64,000 bases of DNA, taken from contig NZ_LHVE01000007.1 in assembly GCF_001269655.1 (NCBI RefSeq), forward strand, positions 806,001 to 870,000. Reading direction: 5' to 3'. This DNA is from Pseudomonas thivervalensis (lineage in GTDB: Bacteria > Pseudomonadota > Gammaproteobacteria > Pseudomonadales > Pseudomonadaceae). The notes beneath the pieces are model-generated. The model was not told where the DNA came from and made no database searches. It worked only from the letters and a program-made list of their open reading frames with translations. The translations under genes and the position numbers were made by a program. Shown one piece after another: positions 24,558 to 33,846 of this stretch; position 1 is the first letter of the stretch; each line of letters opens with the position of its first letter.

Positions 24558-25711
24558 AACCCCGTGTATTGGAGATTCTCAAACGACTGATGGCCTTCGA
24601 TACCGTCTCCTCGGAATCGAACATGGCCTTGATCGAGTACGTGCGCGATCTGCTGCTGACCCAGGGCATCGAGTCACTGATCGTCCGGGATGAAAGCGGC
24701 AAGAAAGCCAACCTGTTTGCCAGCACCGGGCCACGGGACGTGCCGGGAATCCTGCTGTCCGGGCATACCGACGTGGTGCCGGCGGCGGGGCAGGCCTGGA
24801 CCTTCCCGGCGTTTGAGGCGACGATGCAGGGCGGGCGAATTTATGGGCGCGGCAGTTGCGACATGAAGGGATTTATCGCGCTGGCTGTCGACGCGATGCT
24901 CGATGCCACCGAGCGGCCGTTGAGCCGACCGTTGCAACTGGCGCTGTCCCATGATGAAGAGATCGGCTGCGTGGGGGTGCGTCGCTTGCTCGATGTGCTG
25001 CACCTGGCGCCGGTTCGGCCGTTCCTGTGCGTCATCGGCGAGCCGACCAACATGCAGTTCGTGCTCGGGCACAAGGGCAAGGGTTCTTACCGCACTTACT
25101 GTCGCGGTCTGGAGGCCCATTCCTCTCTCGCACCGCGTTCGGTCAATGCGATTCACGTGGCCTGCGATTTCATCGCCGCGCTGCGCCAGAGCCAGCAGCA
25201 GTTGCAAGAGCAAGGGGCACGGGATACCGATTACGATGTGCCCTACAGCACCGTGCATGTCGGCCAGATTGTCGGCGGCAAGGCACTGAACATCGTGCCC
25301 AACCTGTGCACCCTGGATTTCGAAGTGCGTAACCTGCCGGCGGACGACCTGGACGGGTTCCTGGAACAGATGCGCGAGCGGGCCGAACTGATCGTGCGTG
25401 AAGCCAAGAAGCTCTCCAGCGTGGCCGCCATCGAAATCGAGACGTTGAATGTCTACCCGGGCCTCGACACCCACCCGAGCGTCGAAGCGGTGCATTTCCT
25501 GAAAAACTTTGCCGCTCCGGATACCGGCACCGCCAAAGTCTCGTTCGGCACCGAGGGCGGCTTGTTCAAGCAACGCCTGGACGTGCCGGTGGTGGTCTGC
25601 GGTCCAGGCTCGATAGAACAGGCACACAAGCCTGATGAGTTCATCGAGATCAGCCAGATGGACGCTGGCGAGCGTTTTCTGCAGGGGCTATTGGGCTCAA
25701 TGCGCAGTTAG
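24554..25711 (+). CDS. M20-family deacylase, ArgE-like (N-acyl-amino-acid hydrolase)
   Basis: A 385-residue zinc peptidase/deacetylase. Metal ligands are readable: His71 and Asp73 in SGHTDVVP, Asp103 in GRGSCDMKG, the catalytic/ligand pair Glu135-Glu136 in SHDEEIGC, and a C-terminal His in EQAHKPDEF. The closest family pattern is acetylornithine deacetylase (ArgE). Coupling by ATGA overlap to a peptide-type ABC importer argues for a catabolic, not biosynthetic, role: cleaving an imported N-acylated compound. It is probably the last gene of this unit, since a 130-nt gap follows. Confidence 0.9.
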   Translation: MKPRVLEILKRLMAFDTVSSESNMALIEYVRDLLLTQGIESLIVRDESGKKANLFASTGPRDVPGILLSGHTDVVPAAGQAWTFPAFEATMQGGRIYGRGSCDMKGFIALAVDAMLDATERPLSRPLQLALSHDEEIGCVGVRRLLDVLHLAPVRPFLCVIGEPTNMQFVLGHKGKGSYRTYCRGLEAHSSLAPRSVNAIHVACDFIAALRQSQQQLQEQGARDTDYDVPYSTVHVGQIVGGKALNIVPNLCTLDFEVRNLPADDLDGFLEQMRERAELIVREAKKLSSVAAIEIETLNVYPGLDTHPSVEAVHFLKNFAAPDTGTAKVSFGTEGGLFKQRLDVPVVVCGPGSIEQAHKPDEFIEISQMDAGERFLQGLLGSMRS

Positions 25712-25841
25712 TCGTGCCACGGTAAAGCCTGCCGTCGAAGACTGATTTTCAGCATTCACGGCTGTAGGGCCGGCGTTTTCAGCATCCTCATCCATGGCGA
25801 CTCAATAGACTGGAGACTGTCTCAGAACAGGACTCCACGCC

Positions 25842-27299
25842 ATGCTCAAGAATCGCCTGAAAGACCCCAGCCTGCTGGTAGAACTCGCTTACATCGATGG
25901 TCAGTGGGTCGGTGCCGACAACGCCGCGACCCTGGACGTCATCAACCCATCCACCGGCGAAATGCTCGCCAGGGTGCCCGCGATACAAGGCAACGAAACC
26001 CGGCGCGCCGTCGAGGCCGCCGACCGTGCCTGGCCGGCCTGGCGCGCACGTCCGGCGGCAGAACGGGCGGCATTGCTGGACCGCTGGTATCAGGCCATGA
26101 TCGACAACCTCGACGACTTGGCGTTGATTCTGACCTGCGAACAGGGCAAGCCACTGACGGAAGCCCAGGGCGAGATTCGCTACGGTGCCAGTTTCGTCAA
26201 ATGGTTCGCGGAAGAGGCCCGACGGGTCTATGGCGAAACCATCCAGGCCCCCAGCGGTGATCGCCGCTTGCTGACCCTCAAGCAACCGGTCGGTGTCTGC
26301 GCTGCGATCACCCCGTGGAACTTCCCCAACGCGATGATCACCCGCAAATGCGCGCCAGCACTGGCTGCCGGCTGCACGATCGTGGTCAAGCCCTCGGACC
26401 TGACCCCGCTGTCGGCCCTGGCCCTGGCCGTGCTGGCCGAGCGGGTCGGCATTCCGGCCGGGGTGTTCAACGTCGTCACCGGCATGCCTGCCGGCATCGG
26501 TGAAGAGCTGACCGGCAACCCGACGGTGCGCAAGCTGTCCTTCACCGGTTCCACCGCCATCGGTCGGCTGCTGATGCGCCAGAGCTCGGAGCACATCAAG
26601 CGCTTGAGCCTGGAACTGGGCGGTAACGCGCCATTCATCGTGTTCGACGACGCGGATCTGGAGCAAGCGGTGACTGGCATCATGCTCAGTAAATTCCGCA
26701 ACGCCGGGCAGACCTGCGTCTGCGCCAACCGGATTCTGGTGCAAGACGGGATCTACGAGCGCTTCGCCCAGCGCCTGGTGGAGGAGGTGGGCAAACTCAA
26801 GGTCGGCGATGGCCAGGAGAACGGCGTAAACATCGGCCCACTGATCAACGCGGCGGCGGTCAGCAAGGTCGCTCGACACATCGACGAGGCATTGAGCCAG
26901 GGCGCTCGTCTACTCTGTGGTGAGATTCCCAACGGCGACAGCCAGTTCGTCCAGCCGACAGTGCTCGGTGACGCCCATGCCGGGATGCTGCTGGCCAACG
27001 AAGAAACCTTCGGGCCGGTCGCGCCATTGATGCGTTTCACCACTGAAGAAGAAGCGCTGGCCCTGGCCAATGCAACGCCTTATGGCTTGGCCGCTTATTT
27101 CTTCACCCAGGACCTGCGCCGCTCATGGCGGTTCGGCGAGGCGCTGGAGTTCGGCATGATCGGTCTCAATACCGGGCTCATTTCCATGGACGTCGCCCCC
27201 TTTGGCGGGATCAAACAATCTGGTCTGGGGCGTGAAGGCAGCAAGTATGGCCTGGATGAATTCCTTGAAGTCAAAGCCTTCCATATGGGTGGGCTGTGA
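25842..27299 (+). CDS. Succinate-semialdehyde-dehydrogenase-type aldehyde dehydrogenase (GabD-like)
   Basis: A 485-residue aldehyde dehydrogenase. Asn160 in TPWNFP, Glu258 in LELGGNAP and the nucleophile Cys292 in NAGQTCVCANR form the active site. The TCVCANR wording, with a second Cys two residues on, is characteristic of GabD-type succinate/glutarate semialdehyde dehydrogenases. It lies 130 nt after the deacylase and 34 nt before the tartrate-dehydrogenase-like gene. With the GabT-like aminotransferase at 31762 it could carry a 4- or 5-carbon amino acid to a dicarboxylate. Confidence 0.9.
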   Translation: MLKNRLKDPSLLVELAYIDGQWVGADNAATLDVINPSTGEMLARVPAIQGNETRRAVEAADRAWPAWRARPAAERAALLDRWYQAMIDNLDDLALILTCEQGKPLTEAQGEIRYGASFVKWFAEEARRVYGETIQAPSGDRRLLTLKQPVGVCAAITPWNFPNAMITRKCAPALAAGCTIVVKPSDLTPLSALALAVLAERVGIPAGVFNVVTGMPAGIGEELTGNPTVRKLSFTGSTAIGRLLMRQSSEHIKRLSLELGGNAPFIVFDDADLEQAVTGIMLSKFRNAGQTCVCANRILVQDGIYERFAQRLVEEVGKLKVGDGQENGVNIGPLINAAAVSKVARHIDEALSQGARLLCGEIPNGDSQFVQPTVLGDAHAGMLLANEETFGPVAPLMRFTTEEEALALANATPYGLAAYFFTQDLRRSWRFGEALEFGMIGLNTGLISMDVAPFGGIKQSGLGREGSKYGLDEFLEVKAFHMGGL

Positions 27300-27333
27300 T
27301 CCGGTCCGCGTTTGAAGAGAGGAGGTACTGTTG

Positions 27334-28413
27334 ATGAGCAAACCATTCAGAATCGCCGCGATTGCGGGTGACGGTATTGGCAAGGAAGTCTTGCCGGAAG
27401 GCCTGCGAGTATTGGAGCAGGCCGCGAAGAAATGGCAATTGGACTTGAGCATCGAGGTGCTCGACTGGGCCAACTGTGATTATTACCTGGAGCATGGGCA
27501 GATGATGCCCAGCGACTGGTTTGAACAACTCAAGGGCTTCGACGCCATCTACTTTGGCGCCGTGGGCTGGCCAGACAAGGTGCCGGATCACATTTCCCTG
27601 TGGGGTTCGCTGCTGAAGTTTCGCCGGGACTTCGACCAGTACGTGAACATCCGTCCGGTGCGGCTGTTTCCCGGCGTGCCGTGCCCGTTGGCTGGGCGCG
27701 AAGCCGGGGACATCGATTTCGTGGTGATCCGCGAGAACACCGAAGGCGAGTATTCCTCGATCGGCGGCAAGATGTTCGAAGGCACCGAACAGGAGTTTGT
27801 GCTGCAGGAGTCGGTGTTCACTCGCCGCGGCGTGGACCGGATCCTCAAGTTCGCCTTCGACCTGGCGCAGACCCGGCCGCGCAAGCGTCTGACCGCGGCG
27901 ACCAAGTCCAACGGTATCTCCATCAGCATGCCGTACTGGGACGAACGCACGGCGCTCATGGCGCAGCAGTACCCGGACGTCACCTGGGACAAGCAGCACA
28001 TCGATATCCTGTGTGCGCGCTTCGTGCTCCAGCCTGATCGTTTCGATGTGGTGGTGGCGTCGAATCTGTTTGGCGACATCCTGTCCGACCTGGGACCTGC
28101 CTGCACCGGCACTATCGGCATCGCGCCTTCGGCCAACCTCGACCCGGAGCGACGCTTTCCTTCGCTGTTTGAACCGGTTCATGGTTCGGCGCCGGATATC
28201 TATGGGCGGAACATTGCCAACCCGATTGCGATGATCTGGTCTGGTGCCTTGATGTTGGATTTCCTGGGCGATGGCGATGAGCGTTATCGTGCGGCTCACG
28301 ATGGGATTCTCAGGGCTATCGAGCGGGTCATTGCCGAGGGGCCGATTACGCCTGATTTGGGTGGGCAGGGTTCTACTCAGGATGTTGGTACGGCTATTGC
28401 GATGGCGCTTTGA
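27334..28413 (+). CDS. ttuC: Tartrate dehydrogenase / D-malate dehydrogenase (TtuC family)
   Basis: A 359-residue decarboxylating dehydrogenase of the isocitrate/isopropylmalate family. IAAIAGDGIGKEVLPEG is the N-terminal motif, VIRENTEGEYSSIGG holds substrate- and cofactor-contacting residues, and SNLFGDILSDLGP carries metal-ligand Asp residues. The length and the WPDKVPDHISLWG segment fit tartrate/D-malate dehydrogenases. ATG 27334 is preferred over TTG 27331 because GGAGG at 27321-27325 then lies 8 nt upstream. It would oxidise tartrate or D-malate using NAD and a divalent metal. How that step fits the amine pathway around it is unclear. Confidence 0.85.
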   Translation: MSKPFRIAAIAGDGIGKEVLPEGLRVLEQAAKKWQLDLSIEVLDWANCDYYLEHGQMMPSDWFEQLKGFDAIYFGAVGWPDKVPDHISLWGSLLKFRRDFDQYVNIRPVRLFPGVPCPLAGREAGDIDFVVIRENTEGEYSSIGGKMFEGTEQEFVLQESVFTRRGVDRILKFAFDLAQTRPRKRLTAATKSNGISISMPYWDERTALMAQQYPDVTWDKQHIDILCARFVLQPDRFDVVVASNLFGDILSDLGPACTGTIGIAPSANLDPERRFPSLFEPVHGSAPDIYGRNIANPIAMIWSGALMLDFLGDGDERYRAAHDGILRAIERVIAEGPITPDLGGQGSTQDVGTAIAMAL

Positions 28414-28427
28414 TCGGAGGCGTCATT

Positions 28428-28468
28428 CGGCGCCTCGCCTAGGCTCGGTGTACCCGAGCGAGGCGCCG
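28428..28468 (+). terminator. Stable stem-loop after the tartrate dehydrogenase gene
   Basis: CGGCGCCTCG and CGAGGCGCCG form a perfect 10-bp stem enclosing an inner GCTCGG/CCGAGC hairpin, 15 nt past the stop. No T-tract follows, so it may act as a transcript-stabilising 3' hairpin or an inefficient terminator. Confidence 0.55.
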
Positions 28469-28513
28469 AGCCCTATAGCCGTGCTGATTCTCACGTTTGT
28501 ACGCCGATCCAAT

Positions 28514-28674
28514 TGTGGGAGCGAGCCTGCTCGCGATGGGGCCATCAAGCCCAACATCCAGGTGATTGAACCACCGCTATCGCGAGCAAGCTCGCTCCCA
28601 CATTTTAATCTTCAGTGAACACAAGATTTATATCCAACTCAGCCCCCTGTGGGAGCGAGCTTGCTCGCGATGGG
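28514..28674. repeat. Three REP palindromes (forward, reverse, forward)
   Basis: Three copies of the fluorescent-Pseudomonas REP TGTGGGAGCGAGC-TGCTCGCGAT: forward at 28514-28539, reverse at 28576-28602, forward at 28649-28674. The two forward copies are followed by matching flanks (GGGGCCA-CAAGCCC-ACATCCAGGTGA). Alternating orientation is the REPIN-like arrangement. They fill the 301-nt gap 28414-28714 between convergent units. Confidence 0.85.
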
Positions 28675-28714
28675 GCCAGCAAGCCCGACATCCAGGTGAG
28701 TGAGCCATCAGACA

Positions 28715-29422
28715 TCACTTACAGACATAAAACTTGCGCACATAGACACCGCTCTTCCAGGCGCAAGGAGCCCCCTTAGCCACAAACACCGTATCGCCAG
28801 TATTCACCGCCAGGCCCGTCCCATCCGCGAGCTGGAGCACGACGCTGCCCTCGAGCAAATGCATCAGTTCATGCATCGTATGTGGCCGCGCCTTGCGGAT
28901 ATAAGGTGTCGAATCCCAGATGCCGATGCGCAGGTTGGTCGCGTCCTCGACGAACAAATTGTTCGAGCGACATTGCGGTGTCGGGCTCAGCAAAAAGTCC
29001 TCAGGCGGTGGCGTCGAAGGAGAGAGCAGTGTATGCGGCGGAAGCGCGGTCAACCCAATGTTGCCGGTTTCAACAGGCTGGATATCGGCACAGAATGCCC
29101 AGAGCGAACCCGGTTGCGCCTCAATCCGAACCGATGTCCCGCGGGCAATCACGGCGCTGCCACCCGGGTTGAGTTCGAGCGATTGATCCTGGCTGTGCAG
29201 GGTGACGCGTCCCGCGTGGACCACAATCGTTTCGCTGTAGGGGTATGCATCGACGTTGAATTGCCCGCTCGCCTGGACAACGCCAGCAGCAATATCATCG
29301 GTCCCGACATAAGCAATCTGCCGGTCGAAAGGATCGTTGGCGCTCAATGAGCCGCGGGTGAATGCCGTGGACGCGGGAGTGCCGTTGGCATGGGCCAACA
29401 GCACGGCAGTGGGTTCTAGCAT
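28715..29422 (-). CDS. Bicupin protein of unknown function
   Basis: A 235-residue protein with two cupin halves (about 45-110 and 165-230), each with the Gly-rich beta turns of the fold. The second half has HTMHELMHLLEGSVVLQL, a partial metal-site pattern. The N-terminal half contains SETIVVHAGRVTL, which is poor in metal ligands. The layout resembles DUF861/ureidoglycine-aminohydrolase-like bicupins. It is the last of three minus-strand genes (2-hydroxyacid dehydrogenase, GNAT, this gene). A role in modifying an intermediate of the surrounding pathway, or in sensing it, is possible but not shown. Confidence 0.75.
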   Translation of the reverse strand: MLEPTAVLLAHANGTPASTAFTRGSLSANDPFDRQIAYVGTDDIAAGVVQASGQFNVDAYPYSETIVVHAGRVTLHSQDQSLELNPGGSAVIARGTSVRIEAQPGSLWAFCADIQPVETGNIGLTALPPHTLLSPSTPPPEDFLLSPTPQCRSNNLFVEDATNLRIGIWDSTPYIRKARPHTMHELMHLLEGSVVLQLADGTGLAVNTGDTVFVAKGAPCAWKSGVYVRKFYVCK

Positions 29423-29464
29423 GGGGGCGTTTCTCCGGAAGTGGATGGTGTAGAGGGAAGGGGG

Positions 29465-30322
29465 TCAGCCGATGGCCTGGGTCACCAGCGCGAATTGCTG
29501 TACGCCGCCGCTGGCCTGGGGCGGGGTCCCGCGGGCCATTTGGGCGACGGTGTCGACCTGCTTCAGCCCGGCGGTTTCCAGCCACGGACCGAGGCCGCTA
29601 TGGGGCAGCACATCCATGCGCACGAAAGCCGCCGGCACTTGCGCCAACAACACGGCGATCAAGTGCTTGGCCTGCTCTGGATTTTCTGCCACGACCGGGC
29701 CGATGTAGCGACCGCGACCGAAGGGACGCAGGATGGCGAACCCGCGCAGTTGACCCTCGCGCTCGATGCCCACGACGTCGTCGACACTGTCGAACAGATC
29801 GTTGAGCACGGCATGCCGGTCCAGGCCGCTGCCGGCGTTGGCGAGTGCGATCACGTCGTTTCGATCGGCTTCGGTCAGGCGGCGCAGGCGCTCACCGGAT
29901 GGCAGGTCCGTGGGGGCAGGAGGCAATACGTTTCCCTGATGCTGCTGGATATGTCCAAAGTCGACGAATCCCTGGCTGACATAAAGGGGCGCCCCGGCCA
30001 GCGTCGCATTGAGCATGGCGGTCTGCGAGCCGCACGCTTGGAGCGCAAGCTCCATCAATCTGCGCCCGATGCCCTGGCCCTGGTACTCATCGCTGACGAT
30101 CACCAGGCCAATCGTAGCGTAATCACCCTGCGGACAAGTGAACGCGGTACCGATCAGACGACCTTCGTCCTCTGCGACAAAACCCTCGGAGACACGCTGC
30201 AGCATGGCCCAGTCTTCCAGGCGGTGGGGCCATTTCAACTGCACGGACAAGGCATGGGCGGCTGCCACATCGGCAGCGGTCATGGGGCGATAGGCATAGA
30301 CAGGGCGTGGCGAGTTGGACAT
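29465..30322 (-). CDS. GNAT-family N-acetyltransferase with C-terminal extension
   Basis: A 285-residue protein. Residues 1-140 are a GNAT domain with the acetyl-CoA loop in DEYQGQGIGRRLMELAL (Q/RxxGxG/A pattern) and a C-terminal GAPLYVSQGF strand. About 140 further residues resemble the degenerate second GNAT-like half of YitH/HepF-type proteins. The acyl acceptor is unknown. It sits 42 nt upstream of the bicupin gene in the same direction. Confidence 0.82.
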   Translation of the reverse strand: MSNSPRPVYAYRPMTAADVAAAHALSVQLKWPHRLEDWAMLQRVSEGFVAEDEGRLIGTAFTCPQGDYATIGLVIVSDEYQGQGIGRRLMELALQACGSQTAMLNATLAGAPLYVSQGFVDFGHIQQHQGNVLPPAPTDLPSGERLRRLTEADRNDVIALANAGSGLDRHAVLNDLFDSVDDVVGIEREGQLRGFAILRPFGRGRYIGPVVAENPEQAKHLIAVLLAQVPAAFVRMDVLPHSGLGPWLETAGLKQVDTVAQMARGTPPQASGGVQQFALVTQAIG

Positions 30323-30548
30323 GACGGATCTCCGTAGATAAGGGCGCGTGACCGGTCGGATTTCTCCGCTGAAAGTGTTGGTATCTCACCTGCCGCCAGG
30401 CCTGACAAGAGGCCGGCATTGATTCGGTAGATTGCATCAGTTGCGGCTTCACGCGCCGCAGTTATTGCTCAAATCGGTAACAGGCTCAGCAGCAAATATC
30501 AGCGGATTTTTTCGTCGGTGCTTTCCGCCGGCGCACGGGCATCGCACA

Positions 30549-31475
30549 TCAATAACGTCGCTGGCGGTCAATCTGGCCGAGCATCGATTCGCCGCGTTGA
30601 TGCCGACGGATATTCTCCAGCAGCACGCCAAAGGCACTTTCGGGTTGGGTCATCGCCGCGATATGTGGTGTCAGCATTATTTGCGGATGCTGCCAAAACG
30701 GGTGATCCGGCGCGGCCGGCTCCTGTTGCAAGACGTCGAGCACCGCGGCACTGAGTTGGCCGCTGGCGAGCGCCTCAAGCAGGTCCTCTTCTATCAGGTG
30801 GCCACCGCGGCCCATGTTGACCAGGGCCGCGCCTTGGGGCAGGTGTCGGAACAACTGGCGGTTGAGAATCCCTTGGGTCTGCTCGGTCAATGGCAAGACA
30901 CAGATCACGATGTCGCATTGCCCGAGGAATGCCGGGAGTTGTTCGTCACCGGCAAAACAATCCACTCCAACGACAGTGTGTTCGCTGCGTGCCCAGCCCG
31001 ATAAGGCGAAACCAAAGGTCTGCAACGTGGCCAGGATCTGCCGGGCCTGCAGGCCAAGCCCCATGACACCGACCCGACGCTGAGCCGCCGGTTGCAGCAA
31101 GTGCGCCTGCCAGCACCGGGCGAGCTGTTGCTGGCGATAACGGAGCATATCCCGGTGCAGGCTGAGCACGGCGAAACTGGCGTACTCACACATGCCCCGG
31201 GTGATGCCCGGATCGAGTAAACGCACGACCGGCAGCGACATGGGCAGGCGGTCAAGGTCGAGCTGGTCGACCCCGGCCGACAAGGCGAACAACACCTCCA
31301 GGTTGGGCAACACCGTTTCGAGGTCGTCCGGCGCCTGCCAAGCGGCGAGGTAGCGAATGTCCTTCGGATCGCCGATGTCCGGCCAGGCACGCCATTCGAT
31401 ATCCGGCGCGTGCTCGGCGAACAGACGCTTCCATTGTTCACCGCGTACCGGGTCGGCTTTATAGAGCAGGGCCAT
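30549..31475 (-). CDS. D-isomer 2-hydroxyacid dehydrogenase, GhrA-like glyoxylate/hydroxypyruvate reductase
   Basis: A 308-residue NAD(P)-dependent reductase. The Rossmann motif is VGVMGLGLQARQIL (GxGxxxxx). The catalytic Arg lies in VNMGRGGHLIEEDLLEAL, and the catalytic Glu/His pair in LQQEPAAPDHPFW and LTPHIAAMTQPES. Length and motifs match the GhrA subfamily, which reduces glyoxylate and hydroxypyruvate. A 226-nt gap with no recognisable signal separates it from the GNAT gene downstream. It is divergent from the aminotransferase gene across 286 nt (31476-31761) where no clear operator was seen. Confidence 0.88.
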   Translation of the reverse strand: MALLYKADPVRGEQWKRLFAEHAPDIEWRAWPDIGDPKDIRYLAAWQAPDDLETVLPNLEVLFALSAGVDQLDLDRLPMSLPVVRLLDPGITRGMCEYASFAVLSLHRDMLRYRQQQLARCWQAHLLQPAAQRRVGVMGLGLQARQILATLQTFGFALSGWARSEHTVVGVDCFAGDEQLPAFLGQCDIVICVLPLTEQTQGILNRQLFRHLPQGAALVNMGRGGHLIEEDLLEALASGQLSAAVLDVLQQEPAAPDHPFWQHPQIMLTPHIAAMTQPESAFGVLLENIRRHQRGESMLGQIDRQRRY

Positions 31476-31761
31476 GGGTCACTTCTCGTACTGGATAGGG
31501 AACATCCAGCATGCCCGAGTGGCAAAGCAGGATGTATTGAAAGAGCCTGTGTAATCCCATGACACTGCGTTGTATGGGGCGTTTGCCGGCAGATTCCATG
31601 GGGCTGGAGGCGGCTGAAGGATTCTGCTGTTTGCCGGGGTGAAAACAGTCGATCCGAATTTCCCAGAGGCCAAGTTCGGCTTAGACAATTGCGTCGAACG
31701 CTTAACCTGTGGAACACATCGCAGCCGTTTCCCGGTTGCCTGGTTCACTGTGGGAGATGCC

Positions 31762-33054
31762 ATGAACAGTAAAGTCGAAGAAACCCCAAGTTTGCTCCGT
31801 CAACGCGATCAATTCGTGCCACGGGGTTTGGTCACCGCACACCCACTGGTCATCGACCGGGCCCAGGGGGCTGAAATGTGGGACGTGGACGGGGCGCGCT
31901 ATCTGGACTTCGTCGGCGGCATTGGCGTCTTGAACATCGGCCACAATCATCCGAAGGTGGTCGCGGCAGTGCAGGCCCAACTGCAAAAGGTCAGCCATGC
32001 TTGTTTCCAGGTCGTGGCCTACAAACCCTATCTCGACCTGGTCAAGCGCCTGTGCGAACTGGTGGGTGGCGAGCAAGCCTACAAGGCCGCGCTGTTTACG
32101 TCCGGCGCGGAGGCAGTGGAGAACGCGGTAAAGATCGCCCGCGCCCACACCAATCGTCCCGCCATCATTTCCTTCCGTGGCGGTTTCCATGGGCGTACCT
32201 TGCTGGGTACGACGCTGACGGGCATGAGCCAGCCCTACAAGCAGAATTTCGGTCCCCTCGCGCCGGAGGTCTTCCATACCCCCTACCCGAATGCCTATCG
32301 CGGTTTCAGCAGCGAGATGGCGTTGCAGGCCCTCGATGAGTTGCTGGCGACCCAAGTCGCTCCGGATCGCGTCGCGGCGATCATCATCGAGCCGGTGCAG
32401 GGCGACGGTGGCTTTCTTTCCGCGCCGCCGGAATTTCTCCAGGCGCTGCGGGCCCTGACCGAGCGACACGGCATCGTGCTCATCCTCGATGAAATCCAGA
32501 CCGGTTTCGGCCGTACCGGCAAATGGTTCGGTTTCCAGCACGCCGGCATTCAGCCGGACCTGGTCACTGTCGCCAAGAGCCTGGCAGGTGGTTTGCCGAT
32601 CTCCGGCGTAGTGGGGCGTGCCCACATCATGGACGCGCCCTTGCCTGGTGGTCTCGGCGGCACCTACGGCGGTAACGCCTTGGCGTGTGCGGCGGCGTTG
32701 GCGGTGATCGATGCTTACGAACAGGAGCAGTTGCTCGAGCGTGGCAAGGCATTGGGCGAGCGGCTGCGTCAGGGCCTGCTGCGCTTGCAGGCACGTCACC
32801 CGCGTATCGGTGACGTGCGCGGTACCGGCTTCATGCTGGCCATCGAACTGATCAAGGACGATGAGACCCGCAGCCCCGACGCCGAACTTACCCAGCAACT
32901 GATCGACCAGGCCAGGGTAGGCGGGCTGTTGGTGATCAAATGCGGGGTGTACCGAAATGTCCTGCGTTTCCTGGCCCCCCTGGTCACCGAAGAAAGCCAG
33001 ATCGACGAAGCACTGGCCATTCTTGAAGCAGCTTTACTACGCGTGCTGGATTAA
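31762..33054 (+). CDS. Class III omega-aminotransferase, GabT-like
   Basis: A 430-residue PLP enzyme of the acetylornithine/GABA aminotransferase class. PLP Lys272 lies in VTVAKSLAGGLP, the cofactor Asp in LILDEIQTGFGRTG, and FTSGAEAVENAVKIAR is the phosphate-binding helix. The ATG at 31762 follows GGGAG by 5 nt; a longer frame from 31639 is less likely. It would transfer the amino group of GABA, 5-aminovalerate or a similar omega-amino acid to 2-oxoglutarate, and pairs naturally with the GabD-like dehydrogenase at 25842. An inverted repeat at 33063 follows it. Confidence 0.9.
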   Translation: MNSKVEETPSLLRQRDQFVPRGLVTAHPLVIDRAQGAEMWDVDGARYLDFVGGIGVLNIGHNHPKVVAAVQAQLQKVSHACFQVVAYKPYLDLVKRLCELVGGEQAYKAALFTSGAEAVENAVKIARAHTNRPAIISFRGGFHGRTLLGTTLTGMSQPYKQNFGPLAPEVFHTPYPNAYRGFSSEMALQALDELLATQVAPDRVAAIIIEPVQGDGGFLSAPPEFLQALRALTERHGIVLILDEIQTGFGRTGKWFGFQHAGIQPDLVTVAKSLAGGLPISGVVGRAHIMDAPLPGGLGGTYGGNALACAAALAVIDAYEQEQLLERGKALGERLRQGLLRLQARHPRIGDVRGTGFMLAIELIKDDETRSPDAELTQQLIDQARVGGLLVIKCGVYRNVLRFLAPLVTEESQIDEALAILEAALLRVLD

Positions 33055-33062
33055 TCTCAGGT

Positions 33063-33096
33063 CTCGGTCGGCACCTGTAACGATGGGCCGACCGAG
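33063..33096 (+). terminator. Stem-loop after the GabT-like gene
   Basis: CTCGGTCGGC and GCCGACCGAG pair perfectly (10 bp) around a 14-nt loop, 8 nt past the stop, followed by GGCATTTAA. It is terminator-like but with a weak T-run, so some readthrough into the HAD gene is possible. Confidence 0.6.
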
Positions 33097-33143
33097 GGCA
33101 TTTAACGCATATGGATTGATGAATGCATCATGGGAGGCGACAC

Positions 33144-33800
33144 ATGCACCTGACTGATTATCGTGCGCTGCTGATCGATTGCGACGAAGTCCTGGTGGAT
33201 CGGGATTCCGGTGTCTGGACGGCCCTGCAACCTTTGCTCGACAACCATCCCGGCATGCCAGGCAGGGACGCGGTGTTGGTGGAATTCGACGCGGCGGTGC
33301 GCGGGCTTTATCCGCGTTTTTCCGAACTGGGCTTCAGTGGTTTATTGTGCTTTGCCCATCGTCAACTGGCAGAGCGCCTGGGACTCAAGGTCAGTTGGGA
33401 GGAGGGCATGAGCTTTGCCCGTTCGGCAGGTAACTGGTCGCTGTTCGAGGACGCACCCGGAGCGATGTTGTACCTGCGTAAATTCTACCGGTTGCTGGTG
33501 TATTGCGACCGCGATGCCGAGGATCGTGACCCGCTCTGCGAGCGCTTGGGAATCCCTCCCGAGGACCTGCACTCCCGGGCCAACAATCCATTGGAGGATG
33601 AGGCATGGCTGCTGGCGAACAAGCTCAAGCCTGAAAACATCATGCAAGTGTCCAGACCGCCCGCGCAACCGCCAAAGTCGGCGGGCCTGTGCCTGATTCG
33701 CCGTGGCCATGAGCCTGATAATCAAGAATTTTTCGCCGATTTCTACATCACCAGCATGGCCGACCTCGTCGCTCAGCATCAGCTATCTTTGCGCCGTTGA
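33144..33800 (+). CDS. HAD-superfamily hydrolase
   Basis: A 218-residue HAD protein. Motif I is LLIDCDEVLVD (Asp12 and Asp14), motif II is LVYCDRD, and ANNPLEDEAWLLANKLKPENIM carries the motif III Lys. ATG 33144 is chosen over the in-frame ATG at 33123 because GGGAGG lies 6 nt before it. A second HAD protein occurs in the same cluster (17139); they are distinct subfamilies. The substrate is unknown. It may be co-transcribed with the Lrp regulator 46 nt downstream. Confidence 0.82.
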   Translation: MHLTDYRALLIDCDEVLVDRDSGVWTALQPLLDNHPGMPGRDAVLVEFDAAVRGLYPRFSELGFSGLLCFAHRQLAERLGLKVSWEEGMSFARSAGNWSLFEDAPGAMLYLRKFYRLLVYCDRDAEDRDPLCERLGIPPEDLHSRANNPLEDEAWLLANKLKPENIMQVSRPPAQPPKSAGLCLIRRGHEPDNQEFFADFYITSMADLVAQHQLSLRR

Positions 33801-33846
33801 ATTTGCTAAAACCACTGTCAACCTGAAGACAACCGAGGGGTACCCG

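Noticed and set aside
25788..26879. 363-codon antisense frame within the GabD-like gene
   Set aside because: Shadow; the plus strand has all aldehyde dehydrogenase catalytic residues.
31702..32898. 398-codon antisense frame within the aminotransferase gene
   Set aside because: Shadow; the plus strand encodes an intact class III aminotransferase.
25712..33143. A third copy of the duplicated leader before the GabD-like, GabT-like or second HAD gene
   Set aside because: Intergenic stretches were read for the TATACTTTTAACC core and hairpin; none contains it.
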